A stretch of DNA of 64,000 nucleotides from Serinicoccus chungangensis (GTDB lineage Bacteria > Actinomycetota > Actinomycetes > Actinomycetales > Dermatophilaceae), in contig NZ_LQBL01000022.1 in assembly GCF_001483745.1 (NCBI RefSeq), positions 186,001 through 250,000 of the forward strand. Direction: 5' to 3'. Below are positions 54,649-63,707 of this stretch, piece after piece. A program made the translations under genes and the position numbers. Positions within the stretch are counted from its first letter, which is position 1. Each line of letters begins with the position of its first letter. The notes under the pieces were generated by a model. That model made no database searches. It was not told the origin of the DNA and saw only the letters and a program-made list of their open reading frames with translations.

Positions 54649-57600
54649 TCAGATCGCGCTGGCGGCGGCGATGTCGTCGAGCAGCACGGCGTGGATGAGC
54701 TGGCTGGCCCAGTCGAGGATGTCCTGGTCGCGCAGGGGCTTGCCGCCGACCGCCGCGGTCTTGGGGGCAGGCACGAGGATCTGCCGGAGCGCGGGCTTGA
54801 TGATGGTGCCCCGGTAGACCCGGGTGAGCCGCAGCTGCTGGCTCTCCCGGAGGTTCTCGACGGGGGCGAACCGGACCATCTGCCCCTGCAGGGCGATGTC
54901 GCTGATGCCCGCCGCCCGGGCGACCGTGCGCAGCCGTGCCACCTCCAGCAGCGTCTGCACCGGCGGCGGCGGGGCGCCGTAGCGGTCCACCAGCTCCTCG
55001 CGGATGAGCTCGAGCCCCTGCTCGTCGCCGACCTGCGCCAGCTTGCGGTAGGCCTCGAGGCGCAGCCGCTCCCCGGGTACGTAGTCGTGCGGCAGGTGGG
55101 CGTCGACCGGCAGCTCGATCTTGACCTCGGCGGGCGCCGCCTGCCCCTCGCCCTTGAAGGCGGAGACGGCCTCGCCGACGAGCCGGACGTAGAGGTCGAA
55201 GCCGACGCCCTCGATGTGCCCGGACTGCTCGCCGCCGAGCAGGTTGCCGGCGCCGCGGATCTCGAGGTCCTTCATCGCGACCGCCATGCCGGCACCGAGG
55301 TCGGTGTGGGAGGCGATGGTCTGCAGCCGGTCCACCGCCGTCTCGGTGAGTGGCTTCTCCGGTGGGTAGAGGAAGTAGGCGTAGGCCCGCTCCCGACCAC
55401 GGCCGACCCGCCCGCGCAGCTGGTGCAGCTGGGAGAGCCCGAAGGTGTCGGCCCGGTCCACGATGAGGGTGTTGGCGTTGGAGATGTCCAGACCGGTCTC
55501 GACGATCGTCGTGCACACCAGCACGTCGAAGCGCCGCTCCCAGAAGTCGACCACGACCTGCTCCAGCCGGTGCTCCCCCATCTGCCCGTGCGCCGTCTCG
55601 ATGCGCGCCTCCGGCACGAGGTCGCGCAGCCGGGAGGCGACCTTCTCGATGGAGCTCACCTTGTTGTGCACGAAGAAGACCTGCCCGTCACGCAGCAGCT
55701 CGCGGCGGATCGCAGCGGCGATCTGCCGCTCGTCGTAGCCGCCGACGAAGGTCAGCACCGGGTGGCGCTCCTCCGGGGGCGTGGCCAGCGTCGACATCTC
55801 CCGGATGCCGGTGATCGCCATCTCCAGGGTGCGCGGGATGGGCGTGGCCGACATGGCCAGGACGTCGACATTGGTGCGCAGGGCCTTGAGCTGCTCCTTG
55901 TGCTCGACGCCGAAGCGCTGCTCCTCGTCGATGATGACCAGGCCGAGGTCCTTGAACCGCACCGTCGAGCCGAGCAGCCGGTGGGTGCCGATGACGAGGT
56001 CGACCGAGCCGTCCTTGATCCCCTCGACGACCTCCGCGGCCTGCTTGCTGCTCTGGAAGCGCGACAGCGCGCGCACGGTGACGGGGAACTGCGCATACCG
56101 CTCGGAGAAGGTCTGGAAGTGCTGCTGGACGAGCAGGGTCGTCGGCACGAGCACCGCGACCTGCTTGCCGTCCTGGATCGCCTTGAAGGCCGCGCGAACC
56201 GCGATCTCGGTCTTGCCGTAGCCGACGTCACCGCTGATGAGGCGGTCCATGGGCACGGTCTTCTCCATGTCCTCCTTGACCTCGTCGATGGAGACCAGCT
56301 GGTCCGGGGTCTCGGTGAAGGCGAAGGCGTCCTCCAGCTCGCGCTGCCAGGGGCTGTCCGGGCCGAAGGCGTGCCCCTGCGTGGCCTGGCGCGCGGAGTA
56401 GAGCCGGATGAGCTCGGCGGCGATCTGCCGGACGTGCTTGCGGGCCCGGGACTTCGTCTTCTGCCAGTCCGCCCCGCCCAGGCGGTGCAGCGTGGGCGCC
56501 TCGCCGCCGACGTACTTGGTCAGCTGGTCGAGCTGGTCGGTCGGCAGGTACAGGCGGTCCCCCGGCTGGCCCCGCTTGGACGGGGCGTACTCCAGGACGA
56601 CGTACTCCCGGGTCGCCCCCTGCACCTGGCGCTGCGCCATCTCGACGAAGCGGCCCACGCCGTGCTGCTCGTGCACGACGTAGTCGTCCGGGCGCAGCTG
56701 CAGGGGGTCGACCTGGTGGCGGCGGCGCGAGGGCATCCGCCGCATGTCCTTGGTGCTGCCGCCGGTGCCCTGCTGGCCGGTGAGGTCGGCCTCCCCGAGG
56801 AGCACCAGCCCGTCCTCGCCGAGCAGGAAGCCACGACCCACCCGGCCGGTGGTCACCGTGAGCCGGTCGGTCGGCAGCGGCTCGTCCCCCAGCGTCTCGA
56901 GGCGCTCCACCACCTGGTGGGCGACCTCGCGCTCGGTCAGCACCTCGCCCACGCGCCGGGCCAGGCCGGGCCCGTCCAGCGCGAGGACGACCGGGCGTCC
57001 CTGCGCGACCCACCCGCGCGCGTCCGCGACGATCGCGTCGACGTCGCTGCGGTATGCCGTCGCCGGGGCGGACGGCACGTCCAGGGTGTGCAGCGCGGGC
57101 TCGTCGTCGGTCCCCGAGGGCTCGTCCGCCCCGGTCTGCTCCACGAACTCCTCGAGCGACTCGTCGGCGGCGAAGGCCGACAGCGACCACCACGGCCGGC
57201 CGGTCCCCAGCGCGTGGCTGCGCATCTGCCCGAGCGACCACGAGGAGGCGGTGCCCAGCACCTGCTGCAGGTCGATGGGGACGGCCGCGCCACCCCCGGC
57301 CGCGGCGGCCCACCCGGCCTGCATGAACTCCTCGCTCGTGCGCACGAGGTCGTGGGCGCGGGTCCGTACCCGCTCCGGGTCGAGCACCACCACGCCGGAC
57401 CCCTCCGGCAGGACGTCGACCAGGGTCTCCATGCCGTCGACGAGCGCCGGGGCCAGCGACTCCATGCCCTCCACCGCGATGCCCTCGGCGATCTTGGCGA
57501 GCAGGTCCTCGGCGCCCGGCAGGACGTCGACGAGCTCGGCGGCACGGGCGCGCACCGCGTCGGTGATGAGCACCTCCCGGCACGGCGGGGCGTAGAGGCC

Positions 57601-58320
57601 GTGCCCCGCGATCTCCAGGCTGCGCTGGTCGGCCACCTTGAACCAGCGCACCTCCTCGACCGTGTCCCCCCAGAACTCCACCCGGACCGGGTGCTCCTCG
57701 GTCGGCGGGAAGACGTCGAGGATGCCGCCGCGCACCGCGAACTCGCCGCGCCGCTCGACCATGTCGACGCGCGCGTACGCCGCCGCCGCCAGGGCCTCGA
57801 CGACCTCGGTGAGCGGGCGGTCCTCGCCCGCGCGCAGCGCCACGGGGACGAGCTCGCCCAGCCCCTTGACCAGCGGCTGCAGGAGGGCCCGGACGCTGGC
57901 GACCACGACGCGGGCCGGCCCGGTGGCCGGGTCCTGCCCGGTGAGGTCCGGGTGCGCGAGCCGGCGCAGCGTGGCCAGCCGGTGGCCGACGGTGTCCGAG
58001 CGCGGGCTGAGCCGCTCGTGCGGCAGCGTCTCCCAGCTCGGGAAGCCGGCCACCACGTCGGGCCCGCCGGGCAGCAGCTCGCCCAGCATCCCCACCAGGT
58101 CGTCGGCCTCGCGACCGGTCGCGGTGACCACCAGCAGCGGCGGGGCGGGGTCGGCGGGAGCGGTCTCCTCCTCGCGGGTCGTCAGCAGCGCCACCAGCGC
58201 CGGGTGCAGGCCCGGCGCCGCGGAGACCTCCACGGCCTGCTCACCGCGGGCGCGTGCCTCGAGCACGGCGGCGACCTCTGCCTGGGTGCGCAGGGCGGCG
58301 AGGAGGGGGGCGAGCGGCAT
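54649..58320 (-). CDS. mfd: Transcription-repair coupling factor
   Basis: 1223 residues. The order of Mfd domains is complete: the UvrB-like N-part (about 1-350), the RNA-polymerase-interacting domain (DYVVHEQHGVGRFVEM near 510), then the RecG-like translocase with Walker A ISGDVGYGKTEIAVRAA, the DEEQRFG box and SATPIPRTLEMAITGIREMSTL. The C-terminal TRCF domain ends the protein. It removes stalled RNA polymerase and recruits UvrA. The ATG at 58320 was preferred over one 150 bases upstream because family sequence starts at LAPLLAALR. Confidence 0.96.
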   Translation of the reverse strand: MPLAPLLAALRTQAEVAAVLEARARGEQAVEVSAAPGLHPALVALLTTREEETAPADPAPPLLVVTATGREADDLVGMLGELLPGGPDVVAGFPSWETLPHERLSPRSDTVGHRLATLRRLAHPDLTGQDPATGPARVVVASVRALLQPLVKGLGELVPVALRAGEDRPLTEVVEALAAAAYARVDMVERRGEFAVRGGILDVFPPTEEHPVRVEFWGDTVEEVRWFKVADQRSLEIAGHGLYAPPCREVLITDAVRARAAELVDVLPGAEDLLAKIAEGIAVEGMESLAPALVDGMETLVDVLPEGSGVVVLDPERVRTRAHDLVRTSEEFMQAGWAAAAGGGAAVPIDLQQVLGTASSWSLGQMRSHALGTGRPWWSLSAFAADESLEEFVEQTGADEPSGTDDEPALHTLDVPSAPATAYRSDVDAIVADARGWVAQGRPVVLALDGPGLARRVGEVLTEREVAHQVVERLETLGDEPLPTDRLTVTTGRVGRGFLLGEDGLVLLGEADLTGQQGTGGSTKDMRRMPSRRRHQVDPLQLRPDDYVVHEQHGVGRFVEMAQRQVQGATREYVVLEYAPSKRGQPGDRLYLPTDQLDQLTKYVGGEAPTLHRLGGADWQKTKSRARKHVRQIAAELIRLYSARQATQGHAFGPDSPWQRELEDAFAFTETPDQLVSIDEVKEDMEKTVPMDRLISGDVGYGKTEIAVRAAFKAIQDGKQVAVLVPTTLLVQQHFQTFSERYAQFPVTVRALSRFQSSKQAAEVVEGIKDGSVDLVIGTHRLLGSTVRFKDLGLVIIDEEQRFGVEHKEQLKALRTNVDVLAMSATPIPRTLEMAITGIREMSTLATPPEERHPVLTFVGGYDERQIAAAIRRELLRDGQVFFVHNKVSSIEKVASRLRDLVPEARIETAHGQMGEHRLEQVVVDFWERRFDVLVCTTIVETGLDISNANTLIVDRADTFGLSQLHQLRGRVGRGRERAYAYFLYPPEKPLTETAVDRLQTIASHTDLGAGMAVAMKDLEIRGAGNLLGGEQSGHIEGVGFDLYVRLVGEAVSAFKGEGQAAPAEVKIELPVDAHLPHDYVPGERLRLEAYRKLAQVGDEQGLELIREELVDRYGAPPPPVQTLLEVARLRTVARAAGISDIALQGQMVRFAPVENLRESQQLRLTRVYRGTIIKPALRQILVPAPKTAAVGGKPLRDQDILDWASQLIHAVLLDDIAAASAI

Positions 58321-58454
58321 ACCGGGAGACCTCACGGGAGAGTCGGGGGGAACGACGACCCAGTCTAGGTCCGGTGACCGACGGACCCGACTCCGCAGGA
58401 GGGCGACCACCCCAGAGTGGCGGCGCGCACCCTCGTCGGGCAGGATCAGGAGGT

Positions 58455-60539
58455 GTGAGCCACTCGACACCTCGCTCCAGGACGCTGCGCCCGGGAGCGG
58501 CGGGGCTCCTCGCCGTGGGGGCCGCGCTGGCCCTGGCCCCGGCGGTCGCGGGCAGCGCCGCCGCGGAGCAGCCGAGCTACCTCGAGGACGCGGTCCACGA
58601 CCCCGCCGACGTGCTGAGCGACGCGGAGGAGGCCGCCGCCACGGAGCAGATCGAGGCGCTGCGCGAGGAGACCGGGCTGCAGCTGTTCGTGGCCTACGTC
58701 GACACCTTCGAGGACTCCTCCGGCGCCACGGTCGGCGGTGAGGAGTGGGCCACCCTCACGGCCGAGGAGTCCGAGATGGGCACCGGCGACCTGCTGCTGG
58801 CCGTCGCCGTGGACCAGCGCGCCTACGGCGTCGGCGACGCCGGTGGCACCCTCTCCCCGGAGCAGGTCGAGACCGTGCAGCTGCAGGACATCGAGCCGCG
58901 CCTGGCCGAGGACGACTGGGCGGGGGCCGTCGAGGGGGCCACCGAGGGCTTCGCCCGCGAGTATGCCGACGCCTCCTCCGGTGGCGGTGCCGGCGTGCCC
59001 GACGGGGACCAGGTCCAGCCCACCTCCTCCGGGGGGCTGGGCGGCGCCTTCCCGCTGCTGTTCTTCGCGCCCCTGGTGGTCGGCGGGGTGGCCATGGCCG
59101 TCCGGAGCCGACAGCGGCGGCGTCCGGACCCCGGGGCCCCCGTGCCGCCCCACGCGCAGGGACGGAGCCTGCCCGAGCTGCACCGCGAGGCCGCCGAGGC
59201 GCTGGTGGGCATGGACGACGCGGTGCGCTCGGCGGGCGAGGAGCTGGACTTCGCGCGGGCGCAGTTCGGCACCCAGCGCACCGAGGCCTTCGGCGCCGCC
59301 CTGGAGCGGGCGCGGCAGGCGGCCCGGGAGGCCTTCAGCCTGCGCCAGCAGCTGGACGACGACACCGAGGAGCCGGAGAGCGTCCAGCGCGGCATGCTGG
59401 GTCGCATCCTGGACCTGACCGGGACGGCCCGTGCCGAGCTGGACGCCCGGACCCAGGAGTTCGCCCGGCTGCGCTCCTTGCAGGACCGCGCCCCGCAGTT
59501 CCTCGCCGAGCTCGCCACCCGGGCCCGGGAGACGCGGGAGCGGCTCCCCGCCGCCGAGCAGGAGCTGCGCGGCCTGGCGGCGCGCCACCCGGCCGCCGCG
59601 CTGGCGACGGTGCGCGGCAACCTCGCCCAGGCCACCAACCTGCTGGACTCGGCGGACGGCTTCGTCACGGCCGGCCGGCAGTCGTTGGAGCGGGACGACC
59701 GCGCCTCGGCGGTCGCGGCGGCGCGCGCCGCGGAGGAGTCCGTCGGGCAGGCCGCGACCCTGCTCGACCAGGTCTCCACCGCCGACGCCGAGCTGCGGGG
59801 GGCCGGGGAGGCCATCACCGCCGGGATCGCCTCGCTGTCCGCCGACCTGCAGGACGCCCGCCGGCTGGGGGCCGGTGAGCCCACGGTGGCGCAGGCGGTC
59901 CAGCGGGCGCGGGCCGCCATCGAGCAGGCGCAGACCAGCCGGGACGGCGGCGACCCGCTGCGCGCCCTGGCCGAGCTCGACGCCGCCGAGCACGACCTCG
60001 ACGCCCTCCTCGAGCCGCTGCGGGAGTCGGACCGCCACCAGACCAAGCTGCGCGGGGACTTCGAGGCACGGGTGAGCCGGGTGGGGGCGCGGCTGCGCAG
60101 CATCGACCAGACCGTCGCCACCCGGCGCGGGGCCGTGAGCAGCGGCCCCCGCACCCGCATCTCGGAGGCGCTGCGGCTCTACGACGACGCGGTGGCCCAG
60201 GCGGCGGAGTCGCCCACGGCGGCGATGCAGCTGCTCACCCGCGCCGAGCAGCTCGGCGAGCAGGCCCTCACCGAGGCGCAGCGGGACGCCGACCAGTGGG
60301 GCGGCCCGGGCGGGTTCGGCGGGCCGACCTCCGGGCGCGGGCACCGCGGCATCGACCCCTGGTCGCTGGTGCTCGGCGGCATCCTCTCCGGCATGGGCAG
60401 CTCGCACCGGCACAGCGGCGGCTGGGGCGGGGGCGGGTCCTTCGGCGGCGGGGGCGGCGGCTTCGGGGGCGGCTCGTTCGGCGGCGGCTCGTTCGGTGGC
60501 GGCGGCGGAGGGGGGACGTTCTCGGGCGGCCGGTTCTGA
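58455..60539 (+). CDS. TPM-domain (YgcG-like) membrane protein with long coiled coil and Gly-rich tail
   Basis: 694 residues. A signal peptide (about 1-35) is followed by a TPM domain (about 40-175: VHDPADVLSDAEEAAATEQIEALREETG, and GTGDLLLAVAVDQRAYGV) and one membrane helix (about 198-218, FPLLFFAPLVVGGVAMAV). About 400 residues of helical coiled coil then face the cytosol, and the tail is Gly/Phe/Ser-rich (GGSFGGGGGGFGGGSFGGG). This layout regularly precedes pspA in actinobacteria, suggesting a membrane-stress partner. The GTG at 58455 is very close to AGGAGG (one base), so the true start is uncertain. It is divergent from mfd. Confidence 0.85.
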   Translation: MSHSTPRSRTLRPGAAGLLAVGAALALAPAVAGSAAAEQPSYLEDAVHDPADVLSDAEEAAATEQIEALREETGLQLFVAYVDTFEDSSGATVGGEEWATLTAEESEMGTGDLLLAVAVDQRAYGVGDAGGTLSPEQVETVQLQDIEPRLAEDDWAGAVEGATEGFAREYADASSGGGAGVPDGDQVQPTSSGGLGGAFPLLFFAPLVVGGVAMAVRSRQRRRPDPGAPVPPHAQGRSLPELHREAAEALVGMDDAVRSAGEELDFARAQFGTQRTEAFGAALERARQAAREAFSLRQQLDDDTEEPESVQRGMLGRILDLTGTARAELDARTQEFARLRSLQDRAPQFLAELATRARETRERLPAAEQELRGLAARHPAAALATVRGNLAQATNLLDSADGFVTAGRQSLERDDRASAVAAARAAEESVGQAATLLDQVSTADAELRGAGEAITAGIASLSADLQDARRLGAGEPTVAQAVQRARAAIEQAQTSRDGGDPLRALAELDAAEHDLDALLEPLRESDRHQTKLRGDFEARVSRVGARLRSIDQTVATRRGAVSSGPRTRISEALRLYDDAVAQAAESPTAAMQLLTRAEQLGEQALTEAQRDADQWGGPGGFGGPTSGRGHRGIDPWSLVLGGILSGMGSSHRHSGGWGGGGSFGGGGGGFGGGSFGGGSFGGGGGGGTFSGGRF

Positions 60540-60655
60540 GCCAGACCCGACCCCGCACCGGGCCGAGCGCAACCGGAGGTGGGGCGGGCACGTCATACCC
60601 TCGACATCTGACCAGCGTGACCCGCGACGACGCGGGCGGAGAAAGGACTCAGCAC

Positions 60656-61378
60656 ATGACCCAGAAGCAGACGATCCTCGGCCGGGTGGGGCAGCTCGCC
60701 CGCGCCAACATCAACGCGCTGCTGGACCGCGCGGAGGACCCGGAGAAGATGCTGGACCAGCTCGTCCGGGACTACACCAACTCCATCGCCGAGGCCGAGG
60801 AGGCGGTCGCGCAGACCATCGCCAACGTGCGGATGGCCGAGGGCGACCTGCAGACCGACCGCGAGGCCGCCGCCGAGTGGGGTCGCAAGGCCGCCGCGGC
60901 CTCGGCCAAGGCCGAGGAGATGCGCGCGGCGGGCGACCCCGACGGTGCCTACAAGTTCGACAACCTCGCACGGGTGGCGCTGGGGCGTCAGATCCAGCAC
61001 GAGGAGGACGTGCGCACCGCCGAGCCCACCATCGCCCAGCAGAACCAGACCGTCGACCAGCTCAAGGCCGGTCTCGTCACCATGAAGACCAAGCTCGAGG
61101 ACCTCAAGGCGCGGCGCAGCACCCTCGTCGCCCGCGCGCGCTCGGTCGAGGCGCAGGAGAAGGTCCAGGAGGCGATGTCCTCCATCGACGTCATGGACCC
61201 CAGCAGCGACCTGTCCCGCTGGGAGGAAAGCATCCGCAAGCAGGAGGCCATGGTCGCCGGGCGCGCCGAGGCGCAGTCGGCGAGCCTGGAGGACCAGTTC
61301 GCCGAGCTGGAGACCAGCAGCGGCGACGCCGAGATCGAGGCCCGCCTCGCCCAGCTGAAGAACCAGGCCCAGGGCTGA
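60656..61378 (+). CDS. pspA: PspA/IM30 family membrane-stress protein
   Basis: 240 residues, nearly all helical, as in PspA, IM30 and LiaH. The signature ILGRVGQLARANINALLDRAEDPEKMLDQLVRDY forms helix 1, which binds stressed membranes, and long heptad coils run to the end (ASLEDQFAELETSSGDAEIEARLAQLK). Such proteins assemble into rods or rings that keep the membrane tight. GAAAGGA precedes the ATG. It follows the TPM gene by 116 bases, probably as one unit. Confidence 0.94.
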   Translation: MTQKQTILGRVGQLARANINALLDRAEDPEKMLDQLVRDYTNSIAEAEEAVAQTIANVRMAEGDLQTDREAAAEWGRKAAAASAKAEEMRAAGDPDGAYKFDNLARVALGRQIQHEEDVRTAEPTIAQQNQTVDQLKAGLVTMKTKLEDLKARRSTLVARARSVEAQEKVQEAMSSIDVMDPSSDLSRWEESIRKQEAMVAGRAEAQSASLEDQFAELETSSGDAEIEARLAQLKNQAQG

Positions 61379-61429
61379 CGCCACCCGCCCGCCCGCCGTG
61401 GCCGACGTGCCTCGTGCGGGTGGGCGGGG

Positions 61430-61625
61430 CCTGCCCGGGTGTGGGGCCCGACCGGGTCGGTGTGGCCCGCCCGGGTCGGTGGGCTTGCCCAGGTGGGTGG
61501 CCCGCCCGGTCCGGTGGGGCCCGCCCCGGTCGGTGTGGCTTGCCCACGTGGGCCTGCCCGGGTCGGTGTGGCCTGCCCAGATGAGGGGCTTGCCCTGGTG
61601 AGGTGGCCTGCCCGGGTGGGTGGCC
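61430..61625. repeat. Imperfect 20-bp GC-rich repeats after pspA
   Basis: About nine imperfect copies of GGTGTGGCCTGCCCGGGTCG, with variants such as GTGGCTTGCCCACGTGGG, run from about 61430. They occupy the first part of the 719-base gap between the convergent pspA and pth. The CCCGGG and CCACGTGG cores are palindromic. No gene is supported. Confidence 0.8.
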
Positions 61626-61844
61626 GGTGCGGGGCGACCCGTGCGGCGGCCCCCTGCGCGCCGGGCTGGTGCCACACCAGTCACAGCGACCGCAGCAGCT
61701 TCACGACGCGTCGATATGTCCACGAGCACGGGATATTTCCGGTGCAGACAGACATTTCCCCGCATGGTGCGGCGGATGGGACCAGTGGTGCCCGTGAGGC
61801 ACGGGTCCTCGGCCCACAGGATCCCCCTTCCAGAATGGACCCTC
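61626..61844. other. Gene-free spacer with an A/T-richer island
   Basis: Between two repeat arrays. Around 61680-61760 the DNA is clearly richer in A and T than its surroundings (GATATGTCC, GGGATATTTCC, ACATTTCCCC). Short open frames cross it on both strands, but none has a ribosome site or recognisable sequence. It may be a remnant of older or foreign DNA, or a promoter for an unseen small RNA. Confidence 0.4.
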
Positions 61845-61975
61845 CCTGAGCAGCCTCCTCACTGAGTAGCCCCTCCCTAGGTAGCCCTCTCCCTGAGCAG
61901 CCCCTTCCCTGAGTAGCCCACTCCCTGAGCAGCCTCCCGCCCGGGGAGCAGCCTCCCGTACGGGCCTGCGCGCTC
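61845..61975. repeat. 20-bp CTCCCTGAGCAGCC tandem repeat
   Basis: Units of 17-21 bases, CTCCCTGAGCAGCC with GAGTAGCC and TAGGTAGCC variants, run about seven times head-to-tail and end in CCCGCCCGGGGAGCAGCCTCCCG. This is a different family from the array 220 bases upstream. The rest of the gap, to 62097, shows nothing recognisable. Confidence 0.82.
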
Positions 61976-62097
61976 GCCGGACGGTCCGCCGTACCAGAGC
62001 GCACCCGCCAGCCGCCTCTCCCCCCGCACCGCTCTCTTTCCGTGGACCGAGCGCCCAAGCGGCAGGCCCGTCGTACGGGCCCCGGTATGCCGTCTGC

Positions 62098-62697
62098 TCA
62101 GCGGGCGTGGAAGCGCTGCTGGGTGGCCTCCAGCCCGAGCTGGGTCAGGTCGATCACCGCGTCTGCGCCGTCCCCGACGAGGAGCTCGGTCTCGACCCGG
62201 TCCTTGGCCGGGAAGTCGGACAGGACCCAGTCGGCCGGGTCCTGCCGGCCCGGGGGCCGCCCGATCCCCAGCCGCACCCGCAGGTAGTCCTTGCTGCCCA
62301 GCGACTGGCTGATCGAGCGCAGCCCGTTGTGACCGCCCTCGCCGCCACCGCGCTTGAGCCGCACCTGGCCGGGTTCGATGTCGAGCTCGTCGTGCACGAC
62401 GACCACGCGCTCGACGGGGGTCTTGTAGAAGGACGCCAGGCCCGAGACCGGCCCGCCCGAGACGTTCATGTAGGTCATCGGCCGGGCCAGGACCGCCCGG
62501 GGGCCGGGGAGCCCGCCCGGGGCCGTGCCCAGCCGCACCTCGGCGGCCCAGGCCCGGCCGGCCTTGTGCTGACGCAGGCCCGCCCCCGCCTGCCGCGCCA
62601 GCTCCTCGACCACCATCGCGCCCACGTTGTGCCGGTTGCCGGCATACCTCGTCCCGGGGTTGCCCAGGCCGACCACCAGCCACGGCGCCTCAGTCAT
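62098..62697 (-). CDS. pth: Peptidyl-tRNA hydrolase
   Basis: 199 residues. Pth frees tRNA from stalled peptidyl-tRNA. The catalytic signature is [24 protein letters not shown], with the key His in [14 protein letters not shown] holds the conserved Asn, and [30 protein letters not shown] closes the site. GAGGAA precedes the ATG. It follows ctc (rplY) on the same strand by about 97 bases, in the conserved prs-ctc-pth order. Confidence 0.97.
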   Translation of the reverse strand: MTEAPWLVVGLGNPGTRYAGNRHNVGAMVVEELARQAGAGLRQHKAGRAWAAEVRLGTAPGGLPGPRAVLARPMTYMNVSGGPVSGLASFYKTPVERVVVVHDELDIEPGQVRLKRGGGEGGHNGLRSISQSLGSKDYLRVRLGIGRPPGRQDPADWVLSDFPAKDRVETELLVGDGADAVIDLTQLGLEATQQRFHAR

Positions 62698-62794
62698 CGC
62701 TTCCTCGTTCCTGCTCCGACGCGGCGTGGCCGCGCCCGGACGACGCCGGGCACGGCCACGAACACGCAGGGTGCGGGCTGCTGCCCGCGACGGA

Positions 62795-63469
62795 TCACTC
62801 GTCCTTGGCCTCGGCGTCCTCGCCCTCGGTCTCGCCGGAGCCACCCTCGGCGGCCTCGTCGTCGGACTCCTCCTGCTCGATGCCGGCCTCGGCCTCGGCC
62901 TCGGCGAGCTCGGCCTCCACGGCCTCCGCGGACAGCTGCTGGGAGACATTGACGACCAGCGCCTCCGGGTCGGTCACCAGGGTGACGCCCTCCGGCAGCT
63001 CGACCTCGCCGGCCAGCACCTGGGTGCCTGCCTCCAGGCCCTCGACGGACACCATGAGCCACTCGGGGATGCTGGTGATGGGGGCCTCGACCTCGAGCAC
63101 GGAGTGGTCGGTGGTGACCAGGGTCTCCGGCGCGGCCTCGCCCTCCAGGTGGACGCCGACCTCGACGGTGACCTTCTCGCCCGCGCGGACCACGACGAGG
63201 TCGACGTGCTCGATGAAGCGCTTGATCGGGTCGCGCTGCACGTCCTTGGCCAGCGCCATGTGCGTCTCGCCCTCGACGTCCAGGGTGAGGACCGCGTTGG
63301 AGTGGCGCAGCGCGAGCATGGCCTCGTGGCCGGGCAGCGACAGGTGCAGCGGCGGGGTGCCGTGGCCGTAGAGCACGGCGGGCACCTTGTCGGCGCGACG
63401 GATGCGGCGGGCAGCGCCCTTGCCAAACTCCGTGCGCTTCTCGGCGGGAAGCTTCAGCTGGTCAGCCAT
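62795..63469 (-). CDS. rplY: Ribosomal protein L25 / general stress protein Ctc
   Basis: 224 residues. The N-terminal L25 domain binds 5S rRNA ([28 protein letters not shown], about 10-90), and the C-terminal TL5-type beta domain follows (about 95-185). A disordered Glu/Asp/Ala tail of about 35 residues ends the protein. GAGGTCTCACCC lies before the ATG. It is the long Ctc form usual in actinobacteria, next to prs and pth. Confidence 0.95.
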   Translation of the reverse strand: MADQLKLPAEKRTEFGKGAARRIRRADKVPAVLYGHGTPPLHLSLPGHEAMLALRHSNAVLTLDVEGETHMALAKDVQRDPIKRFIEHVDLVVVRAGEKVTVEVGVHLEGEAAPETLVTTDHSVLEVEAPITSIPEWLMVSVEGLEAGTQVLAGEVELPEGVTLVTDPEALVVNVSQQLSAEAVEAELAEAEAEAGIEQEESDDEAAEGGSGETEGEDAEAKDE

Positions 63470-63649
63470 GGGTGAGACCTCGTTCAGGGTATGCGGTGGG
63501 ATGGGGTCAGGCCTCGACGCGGGACACGGCGCGGGGCAGCGACCACCGTGAGCTCTTCGTCGATGACGGACACCGTGCAGCATCCCTCGCCGAGGCAACG
63601 CCGGCCAGTCTATCGCCCGCCCGGGCCGGTCACGAAATCCCCCTGCGCG

Positions 63650-63701
63650 GTTCTGGACATCGACTTCTGGGGAGCGGGCACCAGAAACGTATGTCCAGAA
63701 C
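63650..63701 (-). terminator. Nested palindrome after prs
   Basis: Outer arms GTTCTGGACAT (63650-63660) and ATGTCCAGAAC (63691-63701) are perfect over 11 bp; inner arms TTCTGG (63665-63670) and CCAGAA (63681-63686) nest within. It begins seven bases after the prs stop on the minus strand, which suits a terminator or processing site between prs and ctc. There is no U-run. Confidence 0.6.
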
Positions 63702-63707
63702 GGCAGG

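Noticed and set aside
61603-61797. Small Cys/Pro-rich protein in the pspA-pth gap
   Set aside because: No ribosome site, no family likeness, and the frame overlaps repeat arrays.
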